Source: ZC4RG30 sp963726085
GTDB lineage: Bacteria; Pseudomonadota; Gammaproteobacteria; Steroidobacterales; Steroidobacteraceae
Direction of reading: 5' to 3'
Assembly: GCA_963726085.1 (NCBI GenBank)
Contig: CAVSAR010000002.1
Location: 372,001 to 436,000 of the forward strand
Length of the DNA stretch: 64,000 nt
Shown: one piece after another, positions 17,873 to 24,907 of the stretch
Layout of the letters: each line of letters starts with the position of its first letter
Numbering within the stretch: position 1 is the first letter of the stretch
Notes under the pieces: generated by a model
Databases searched by the model: none
Seen by the model: the letters and a program-made list of their open reading frames with translations, nothing else
Told to the model about the DNA's origin: nothing
Position numbers and translations under genes: made by a program

Positions 17873-18520
17873 ATGAATTTCTTTACGACCGTTGCCCGCT
17901 TCTTCCAGGACGGTGGGCATTTCATGTATCCGATCGCGATCGTCGGGGTATTTGGCGTCGCCATCGCGATTGAACGCTACGTCTACCTGACCGTGGTGCG
18001 CGCCCGCAATCGCACGCTGTGGCAGGAAGTGGAGCCGCTGCTGGGGCAGGGCAATTTCCGCCAGGCCGCACAGATCGCATCGCAGTCGGGATCGGCCATC
18101 GGCCAGATCCTCAGCTACGGCCTGGCACGCGTGCAGGGCGCGCGGCGTCGCGAAGACGTGGAAAAGGCGATGGAGGAGAGCCTGATGGGCATCCTGCCCA
18201 AGCTCGAGAAGCGCACCCATTACCTGGCCACGTTTGCCAACCTGGCGACGCTGCTGGGCCTGCTCGGTACGGTGATGGGCCTGATCTCGGCGTTCGGCGC
18301 CGTGGCCACGGTCAATCCTGCCGAGAAGGCCAACTTGCTGTCGGCCAGTATCTCGGTGGCGATGAACTGCACGGCCTTCGGCCTGATGACCGCGGTGCCG
18401 CTGCTGGTGATCCACTCGGTGATCCAGACCAAGGCCACCGAACTGGTGGATAGCCTGGAGATGGCCTCGGTGAAGTTCCTGAATTCGATTACCGAACGTC
18501 GCGACGAAGCAGCCAAGTAG
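17873..18520 (+). CDS. MotA/TolQ/ExbB proton channel protein
   Basis: This 215-residue inner-membrane protein has the ExbB/TolQ layout: a first membrane helix near residues 15-35 (FMYPIAIVGVFGVAIAIERY), a cytoplasmic loop, and two conserved C-terminal helices (ANLATLLGLLGTVMGLISAF, then LSASISVAMNCTAFGLMTAV). GTVxGLIxAF is the family signature. With the two ExbD proteins downstream it should form a proton-driven stator that energises the TonB-like protein. One TolQ plus two TolR proteins is also the composition of the Myxococcus AglRQS motor. Confidence 0.93.
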   Translation: MNFFTTVARFFQDGGHFMYPIAIVGVFGVAIAIERYVYLTVVRARNRTLWQEVEPLLGQGNFRQAAQIASQSGSAIGQILSYGLARVQGARRREDVEKAMEESLMGILPKLEKRTHYLATFANLATLLGLLGTVMGLISAFGAVATVNPAEKANLLSASISVAMNCTAFGLMTAVPLLVIHSVIQTKATELVDSLEMASVKFLNSITERRDEAAK

Positions 18521-18535
18521 CCAGGACCAGCGCCA

Positions 18536-19075
18536 ATGCGTCGCAACTACAGCATGCGCAGGCTCGAGCAGCGCCACCGCAAGCCGGCGGAGCTGCTGCT
18601 GGTGCCGATGATCGACATCTTCACGGTGCTGGTCACGTTCCTGCTGATGACGGCGGTGTTCTCGCGCACGGTTATTCTGGAGTTGAAACTCCCGACCCAG
18701 AATGCCGCCTTCGTCGAGCCGCCGCCGGGCCTGCAGCTGGAAGTGATTGTGCGCAACGACCGGGTGCAGGTAGCCGATCGCGTCGGCGGGGTATTGGCTA
18801 CATTCTTGCGCGCCGACCCGGCCGGACCCTACGACGTGGCGAAGCTTTCCGAATACCTGCAGTTCATAAAGTCGCGGTATCCGGCGCTCATTGATGCAAC
18901 GGTGCTGCTCGAAAAGGACATTCCCTACGATTCGCTGGTGCAGGTAATGGACACCGTTCGCATCGTTGAACAGCGTCAGGGCACGCAGCTGGTGCAGGCT
19001 GAACTGTTTCCCAATGTGTCCATCGGCGATGCGCCGACTTTTGACGCGCCCCCGGCGCCGGGGGCCAAGCCATGA
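18536..19075 (+). CDS. ExbD/TolR-type biopolymer transport protein (first copy)
   Basis: This 179-residue protein has a basic N-terminus, one membrane helix with the family motif PMIDIFTVLVTFLL (proton-binding Asp27), and a periplasmic domain with a Pro/Ala tail. It starts 15 bases after exbB and overlaps the next ExbD gene by 4 bases. The key Asp is present, so a proton-conducting role is expected. It differs clearly from the second copy, so the two may form a heteromeric pair as AglQ and AglS do. Confidence 0.92.
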   Translation: MRRNYSMRRLEQRHRKPAELLLVPMIDIFTVLVTFLLMTAVFSRTVILELKLPTQNAAFVEPPPGLQLEVIVRNDRVQVADRVGGVLATFLRADPAGPYDVAKLSEYLQFIKSRYPALIDATVLLEKDIPYDSLVQVMDTVRIVEQRQGTQLVQAELFPNVSIGDAPTFDAPPAPGAKP

Positions 19076-19593
19076 TGTCCAGTCGCGCACGGCGCATGCT
19101 GGAGCACCACCTGCGCAACCGCGCGGCCGGTGACCTTAACCTCATTCCCATGATCGACATCCTGAGCGTGCTGGTGTCGTTCCTGCTGATCTACTCCACC
19201 GAAGTGGAAGTGGTGCAGAACTCCAAGGGCATCGAAATCCCGCAGTCCATCGTCACGACCAAGCCACGCGAGACCGTGGTCGTCATGCTCACCAAGGACG
19301 AGGTGTTCGTCCAGGGCGAGCGCGTCACGTCGATTGCCGAAGTAAAGGCCAGCACGGACCCCATCATCGCGCCACTGCGCGCGGCCCTGAAGCGTCCCAT
19401 GCTGATCGGACAGCGGATGGCAGAGCGTGATCTTGCAGAGCGGGAGATCACCGTCATGGGCGACAAGTCGCTGCCCTACGAGGTAATCAAGAAGATCATG
19501 GCGACCTGCACGGACGCGGATTTCGGCAAGATTTCCCTGGCGACGGTGCAGAAGGACAAGCCCGTGGACAAGTCGATGTTGCCGGCGCGCTAG
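19072..19593 (+). CDS. ExbD/TolR-type biopolymer transport protein (second copy)
   Basis: This 173-residue protein has a single membrane helix carrying the motif LIPMIDILSVLVSFLL (Asp29) and a periplasmic TolR-like domain (EVFVQGERVTSIAEV, then ITVMGDKSLPYEVIKKIM). It overlaps the first ExbD gene by 4 bases and lies 11 bases before the TonB-like gene. It should act in the same stator. Confidence 0.92.
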   Translation: MMSSRARRMLEHHLRNRAAGDLNLIPMIDILSVLVSFLLIYSTEVEVVQNSKGIEIPQSIVTTKPRETVVVMLTKDEVFVQGERVTSIAEVKASTDPIIAPLRAALKRPMLIGQRMAERDLAEREITVMGDKSLPYEVIKKIMATCTDADFGKISLATVQKDKPVDKSMLPAR

Positions 19594-19604
19594 CGGAGCA
19601 GACA

Positions 19605-20519
19605 GTGGTACTCGCACCCTATTACCGAAGTTACGATTTGCCCTGGGAGGGCGATGAGGAATCAAGCCGGCGGTTTCGCCGCCTGGCGCTGATCGGCCTC
19701 GCGATATTTCTGGTGGTCGGTACTCTGGTTCCGTTGCTGAACCTGCCGCGGCCCAAGGAAAGTGCGGCGACGGCCGTGCCCGAGCGCCTGGCGCGCATCA
19801 TGGTGGAGGAAAAGGCCAAGCCGCCCCCACCGCCCCCACCCCCGCCCAAGCCGGTGGAGCAGCCCAAGCCCATCCCCAAGACCGAAGTGCCCAGGGATCG
19901 CACCGCCGAAGCCCGCAAGAAGGCCGAGCAGTCGGGCCTGATGAAATTGAAGGACGAGCTGGCGGACCTGCGCCGGGACCTGGCCCAGGACATGCCAAGC
20001 CCGACCAAGAATCTTACCGGTGCTGTCGGAGAAGACGCCAAGGCGGAGCGCTCCCTGATCTCCTCCAAGGCCGGTACCGGCAGCGCCGGCGTGCAGTCTG
20101 CCAACTCCAGCCGCGGTTTTGGTGGTGGCGCCGGCACCCTGACCGGCTACGACACGACCAAAGTCAATTCAAGCGTCGCGGCCGTGGGGGCCAACGCGGC
20201 GGCCACGCACAGCGGCAACAGCGGCAAGGCCTCGCGTAGCGAAGAGGAAGTCGCCCTCGAGTTCGATCGCCAGAAGGGCGCGATCTATGCGCTGTATACG
20301 CGGGCCCTGCGCGATCGGCCGGAATTGCAGGGCAAGGTGGTGCTGGAGTTCACGATTGCGCCTTCGGGCGAAGTCACTGAATGTCGCGTGGTCTCCAGTG
20401 AATTGAAGGACCCGGAGCTGGAGCACAAGATCATTGCGCGCGTGAAGCTGATTCGCTTCTCGAGCAAGGACGTGGCGACGATGACCGCGACCAAGCCAAT
20501 CGAGTTCTTCCCCGCCTGA
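19605..20519 (+). CDS. AgmX/PglI C-terminal domain protein, TonB-like
   Basis: This 304-residue protein has a short cytoplasmic N-terminus, one membrane helix (about residues 27-46), a nine-proline run starting at residue 73 with further Pro/Lys repeats, a Gly/Ser-rich middle, and a C-terminal TonB-like domain (LQGKVVLEFTIAPSGEVTEC, later FSSKDVATMTATKPIEFFP). The C-terminus matches the AgmX/PglI family of Myxococcus gliding proteins. The start is a GTG with GGAG just upstream. It is the last gene of the motor block and should transmit stator energy to outer-membrane partners, perhaps the barrels at 1.1-2.6 kb (inference). Confidence 0.86.
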   Translation: MVLAPYYRSYDLPWEGDEESSRRFRRLALIGLAIFLVVGTLVPLLNLPRPKESAATAVPERLARIMVEEKAKPPPPPPPPPKPVEQPKPIPKTEVPRDRTAEARKKAEQSGLMKLKDELADLRRDLAQDMPSPTKNLTGAVGEDAKAERSLISSKAGTGSAGVQSANSSRGFGGGAGTLTGYDTTKVNSSVAAVGANAAATHSGNSGKASRSEEEVALEFDRQKGAIYALYTRALRDRPELQGKVVLEFTIAPSGEVTECRVVSSELKDPELEHKIIARVKLIRFSSKDVATMTATKPIEFFPA

Positions 20520-20529
20520 GGCAACTTCA

Positions 20530-20549
20530 GCAGGTCCCGCCGGGCCTGC
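20530..20549 (+). terminator. GC-rich hairpin after the motor operon
   Basis: GCAGGTCC-CGCC-GGGCCTGC forms an 8-bp stem (one G-U pair) 10 bases after the stop of the TonB-like gene. There is no uridine run, so intrinsic termination is uncertain; it may only mark the operon end. Confidence 0.35.
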
Positions 20550-20551
20550 GC

Positions 20552-20557
20552 TATCCT
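20552..20557 (+). promoter_or_regulatory. -10-like box TATCCT before the antiporter gene
   Basis: TATCCT ends 9 bases before the ATG at 20567, matching the short-leader pattern seen before other genes in this window. No convincing -35 was found. Confidence 0.3.
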
Positions 20558-20566
20558 TGAGCGGCG

Positions 20567-22552
20567 ATGATTCATGAGCCGCTGACCCAGGTACTGGTGC
20601 TGCTGCTGGCCTCGGTGCTGGTGGTCGCCGTTGCGCGCCGCCTGGGCCTGCCGCCCATCCTTGGTTACCTTGCCGTAGGGTTGTTCGTCGGACCTCACGC
20701 ACTGGGGTTCATGGACGACTCCAGCCAGACCCGCCTGCTGGCGGAAATCGGCGTGGTGTTCCTGCTGTTCACCCTGGGCCTGGAGTTTTCCTGGCCGCGC
20801 ATGGTGGCCATGCGCCGCGAGGTGTTCGGCCTGGGCCTGGTGCAGATGTCGTTCACGACTGCCGCGTTCAGCTCCATCGGCATGTTGCTGGGCCTTTCCT
20901 GGCTGGTGGCGCTGGTGGTGGGCGGCGCGCTGTCGATGGCCTCCACCGCCATCGTGATCCGGCAGCTGACCGAGCAGGCGGAGATCAACCGCACCCACGG
21001 ACGCCTGGCGCTGTCGATATTGCTGTTCCAGGACCTGGCATTTGTCCTGTTGCTGGCGATGGCCACGCTGATCGTCGACGGCCCGACCGCACAGAACTCC
21101 GGTGCCATGGGCATCCTGCGGACCCTGGGCAGCGGACTGATTGCGCTGCTGGTGGTCCTTTTCATCGGTCGCGTGCTGCTGCGGCCGCTGTTCGTGGAGA
21201 TCGCCCGCAGCAGGCTCAAGGAACTGTTCACGCTGACGGTGTTGCTGGTGGTGCTGGCGTCAGCCTGGGTGACGCAGCGCGCCGGGCTGTCGCTGGCGCT
21301 GGGGGGCTTCCTGTCCGGCATGCTGCTGGCCGAGACCGAATACCGGCACCAGATCGAAGCGGTGGTGCGGCCGTTTCGCGAGCTGCTGCTAGGCCTGTTC
21401 TTCATATCCCTCGGCATGCTGCTGGACGTGAACCTGCTGGCGCAGCACTTTCTGCTGGTCTCGGCCACGGTGCTGGGGCTTGTCGTGGTCAAGGTTGCGG
21501 CCGCTGCCCTTGCGGTGCGGCTGTTCGTGCCGGTCAACTTCAAGGCGCTGCGCACCGGCCTGGTACTGGGTGCCGGCGGCGAGTTTGGCGTGGCCCTGAT
21601 GACGCTGTTGCTGCAGTCCAGCTCGCTGCCCGCGACCATACTGCAACCGTTGCTGCTGGCCCTGGTAGTGACGATGCTGATATCGCCGTTCGGGATCCGC
21701 TACAACAAGACCGTGGCGCGGTTCTTGTTGCGCGAACGCGGGCCGCCGCAGCGGGCCATCGAGCGCGAGGATGCCGCCACCAGCGAAGTGGCGCGGCGCG
21801 AGCACGTGGTGTTGTGCGGCTATGGCCGCGTCGGCCAGAACATCGCCCGGGTGCTGGAGTCCCAGGGCTTCGAGTACATCGCCGTTGACCTGGACCTGGC
21901 GCGCGTGCGGCCGGCCCGCAATGCCGGCTTTCCCGTGATCTATGGCGACTCAACCGATGAGGACGTGCTGGTGGCCTGCGGCATCGATACCGCCAGCGCG
22001 GTGGTTATCAGTTTCGCCAATCCGCAAATCTCCATCGGCATCGTGCGCGCCGTGCGCCAGCATCGGGCCGACGTGCCGATCCTGGTGCGCACGGCAGATG
22101 ACGCCGGCCTGGAGGGGCTGGTCAAGGCTGGCGCCACCGAGGTGGTGCCCGAGACTTTCGAGGCCAGCCTCATGCTGGTGTCGCAGGTGCTAATGTTGCT
22201 CAACGTGCCGGTCACGCGCGTGGTACGTACGGTCGGGGAGATCAGGCGCGCACGTTATTCGACGCTGCGCAGCATCGTGCCGGCGGATGCCGGGGACGCC
22301 GGCGGCGTGCCCGAAGAGCCCGGGGAAGGCATCGCCTCCATCGTCGTGCCGCCGCGCGCCTGGGCCGTGGGCCGGCCGCTGGCCGAATTGCGCGCCCGCG
22401 GTGCCGAGGTCGCGTTCACGGCATTGCGGCGCAACGGGATTACCGGGCGCGAGCCTGCGGACTCGACAGTACTCAATGAAGGGGACCTGATTGTTGTTTA
22501 CGGAATGCCCGATGCGGTCGAACATGCCGAGGCGATCGTGTTGACCGGCTAG
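20567..22552 (+). CDS. CPA2-family (KefB-type) monovalent cation:proton antiporter
   Basis: This 661-residue inner-membrane protein has about 12 membrane helices in residues 1-385, starting LTQVLVLLLASVLVVAVARR with family motifs such as ILGYLAVGLFVGPHALG and FLLFTLGLEFS. A cytoplasmic RCK/TrkA-N nucleotide-binding domain follows (VVLCGYGRVGQNIARVLE, GxGxxG), then a TrkA-C domain (about 575-660). This is the KefB/KefC/YbaL build of K+/H+ or Na+/H+ exchange gated by nucleotide or glutathione ligands. The ion specificity cannot be read from sequence. It looks monocistronic. Confidence 0.9.
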   Translation: MIHEPLTQVLVLLLASVLVVAVARRLGLPPILGYLAVGLFVGPHALGFMDDSSQTRLLAEIGVVFLLFTLGLEFSWPRMVAMRREVFGLGLVQMSFTTAAFSSIGMLLGLSWLVALVVGGALSMASTAIVIRQLTEQAEINRTHGRLALSILLFQDLAFVLLLAMATLIVDGPTAQNSGAMGILRTLGSGLIALLVVLFIGRVLLRPLFVEIARSRLKELFTLTVLLVVLASAWVTQRAGLSLALGGFLSGMLLAETEYRHQIEAVVRPFRELLLGLFFISLGMLLDVNLLAQHFLLVSATVLGLVVVKVAAAALAVRLFVPVNFKALRTGLVLGAGGEFGVALMTLLLQSSSLPATILQPLLLALVVTMLISPFGIRYNKTVARFLLRERGPPQRAIEREDAATSEVARREHVVLCGYGRVGQNIARVLESQGFEYIAVDLDLARVRPARNAGFPVIYGDSTDEDVLVACGIDTASAVVISFANPQISIGIVRAVRQHRADVPILVRTADDAGLEGLVKAGATEVVPETFEASLMLVSQVLMLLNVPVTRVVRTVGEIRRARYSTLRSIVPADAGDAGGVPEEPGEGIASIVVPPRAWAVGRPLAELRARGAEVAFTALRRNGITGREPADSTVLNEGDLIVVYGMPDAVEHAEAIVLTG

Positions 22553-22603
22553 TTTGAGTTTATCCCTGATCTGACCGAGCCCGGGAACTTGCCACCTGAT
22601 TCC

Positions 22604-23963
22604 ATGATCCAACCTACTGTGAAACGCGAGATGACGACCATTGCTGCGGCACTGCTGGCGGCAACGCTGATTCCAGGGGTGCTGTTGGCCGATTCGGAAC
22701 GCCTCCTTGTTAATGCGACTCGCTACGATCAGGAATATCCCATCATCGACTACTCGGGAGCGGCCCGGGACAACCCGGTGTGGCGCCTGCAGCAAAGAAT
22801 CAAAACCGGGGAGACCAAGCTCGACTGGGAGCCCAAATGGGGCTACCTGCGCTCGGTGCTGCAGGGACTGGACATCAACGTCGATACGCAAGTGCTGGTG
22901 TTCTCGAAGACCAGCCTGCAGACCGACTATATTTCCGCAAGCACGCCGCGCGCGGTCTATTTCGGGGACGCGGCATACGTGGCGTGGGTGCAGGGCGGCC
23001 CGTTGCTGGAGCTGGCGGCCATCGATGCGAAACTGGGCACCGTATTCTATGTGATGGACAACCGCGCACCTGGCGTGGTGGCCTTCGAGCGCGATGGCGG
23101 CCGTTGCCTGACCTGCCACGACACCTACTCGATGATGGGTGGTGGCGTACCGCGCGTGCTGGCCATGTCCTCACCCGTGGACAATTCCGCCGACCCGCGC
23201 ACCTATGACAGTGCCAGCGAGGTCAACGACCGCACGCCCATCGCCGAACGCTGGGGTGGGTGGTACGTCACCGGTCACGACGGCAAGCAGGCCCACCTGG
23301 GCAACCTGCCGCTGCGCGAGGCCAAGGACAACGGGCAGCTGCGTACGCTGTCGCACGCCAACCTGCGCACCCTCGCCGGCGTATTTCAATACCGATCGGT
23401 ACCCGTCCGACAAGAGCGACATCGCCGCATTGCTGGTGATGGAGCACCAGAGCACCATCCAGAACCTCATCATCCGGGTCAACTACAAGGTGCGCACGGT
23501 GATGGCGCGTCAAGGCAGCAGCACGCTGTCGGTGCCGCGATCCTGGGCCGACGTCAACCCCAACGACAAGTCGGCCGTGAAACTGATGATCGAGCCGCTG
23601 GTGCGGGCACTGTTCTTCGTGGACGCGGCCAAAGTCACGGACCGCGTGGAAAGTGGCAGTGGCTTCGCGGCGCGCTTCTCGGCGCAGGGTCCGCGCGATG
23701 GCAAGGGCCGTTCACTGCGCGAGCTGGACCTCAACTCACGCGTGTTCCGCTATCCGCTGAGCTTCATGGTCTACTCGGATGCATTCGAGGCGTTGCCCGC
23801 CTACGCGCGCGACTACGTGGACATGCGCATTGCCGAGATCCTGCAGGGGCGCGACAAGACCGGCATCAGCGCCAGCATTCCACAGGCCGACCGCGAGGCC
23901 GTGATCCAGATCCTGGCCGAAACCAAGCCGCGCTACACCCAGTTGCTGGCCGCCGCACACTGA
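22604..23963 (+). CDS. Exported protein with one heme c motif, frame-disrupted
   Basis: The first frame runs from about 22604 and the second to 23963; joined near 23388 they give one protein of about 452 residues. It has a signal peptide (TTIAAALLAATLIPGVLLA) and a single heme motif, CLTCH, with the conserved-looking follow-up DTYSMMGGGVPRVL. The join falls at LRTLAG(V)/YFNTDRYPSDKSD, needing one base removed. The coding text on both sides is intact, so an insertion error or a recent frameshift is likely. The start is uncertain (ATG 22604, ATG 22631 or TTG 22589). It is unlinked by operon to the other cytochromes; function unknown. Confidence 0.66.
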
Positions 23964-23976
23964 CCGCGCGGGCGGG

Positions 23977-24858
23977 TCACCTGCGGGAGGTGACATAGAT
24001 GCCCACCAGGATCAGGCCCGTGCCCAGCAGCTGCCAGCCGCCCGGCCGCTCACCCAGCAGCAGCACGCCCATGAACAATGCCGCGGGCGGTCCGATGGTG
24101 CCGGCCAGGGAGCCGCGTTCCGCGCCCACGCGCTTGATGCCTTCGGCCTGCAGCAGCGTGGGCAGGAACATGCACAGCACCGACAGTGCCAGCAGCAGCA
24201 GCCACTGGGTCCATGTCACCGCGGCGATGACCGACAGCGGATGGGTGAACACGAATGCGGTGCTGACGACCACCGCCGCCGCCGTCATCGCGATGATCGT
24301 GAAGCCGCCGCTGCCCAGCTCCGGGATGCAGCGCTCCCCCAGCAGGAAGTAGCTGGCAGTGGTCATCGCGCTGAACAGCACCAGCAGCGAGCCTGACCAG
24401 TTCTGGCGCCACAGGTGCGCGTCAAAGGCGCCCACCACCAGCACGATCCCGACGTAGGTCAGGCCCAGTGCCAGCAGCGCACCCCGTTCAGGGCGCACGC
24501 GCCGCGTGATGGCCAGCCACGCCACGATCAGCGCCGGATAGGTGAATATCAACGCGCGCTCCAAGCTCACGTCGATCAGTTCCAGGGCGCGAAAATCCAC
24601 CATCGACCCGAACCCGTAGCACAGCACTCCGGCCAGGGCGGCCAGCGCGATGGCCTTGCCGGAGGCACGCCAGGGTTTCACGGCGCGTGACAGGCCCAAC
24701 GCGAAGAACATGGGCAGCGCCAGCAGCGCCCGCAGGCAAGTCATGGTGATGAAGTCAATGCCGCCATGGAACAGCGCCTTGGAGAACAGGCCCTTGCTGG
24801 CAAACAGGACCGCGCCGGCGCCAGCCAGCGACAATCCCATGGCGGTATCGCGTTTCAC
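23977..24858 (-). CDS. EamA/DMT-family transporter
   Basis: This 293-residue inner-membrane protein has ten hydrophobic helices in two repeats, the drug/metabolite transporter (EamA) fold. Recognisable parts are GLSLAGAGAVLFASKGLFSK at the start, SVLCMFLPTLLQAEGIKRVG in the second half and a terminal GWQLLGTGLILVGIYV. The substrate is unknown; members export amino acids, nucleosides or drugs. It is divergent from the PEP-carboxylase-like gene, with 49 bases between the starts. Confidence 0.88.
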   Translation of the reverse strand: MKRDTAMGLSLAGAGAVLFASKGLFSKALFHGGIDFITMTCLRALLALPMFFALGLSRAVKPWRASGKAIALAALAGVLCYGFGSMVDFRALELIDVSLERALIFTYPALIVAWLAITRRVRPERGALLALGLTYVGIVLVVGAFDAHLWRQNWSGSLLVLFSAMTTASYFLLGERCIPELGSGGFTIIAMTAAAVVVSTAFVFTHPLSVIAAVTWTQWLLLLALSVLCMFLPTLLQAEGIKRVGAERGSLAGTIGPPAALFMGVLLLGERPGGWQLLGTGLILVGIYVTSRR

Positions 24859-24892
24859 GCGATCAGAATGCCATTCGCGCCGCCCGCATGGG

Positions 24893-24898
24893 TAGAAT
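24893..24898 (+). promoter_or_regulatory. -10-like box TAGAAT before the PEPC-like gene
   Basis: TAGAAT followed by CG ends 9 bases before the GTG at 24908. The same TAGAATCG text occurs before lgt. It supports both the GTG start and a very short leader. Confidence 0.42.
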
Positions 24899-24907
24899 CG
24901 CGGCGCC

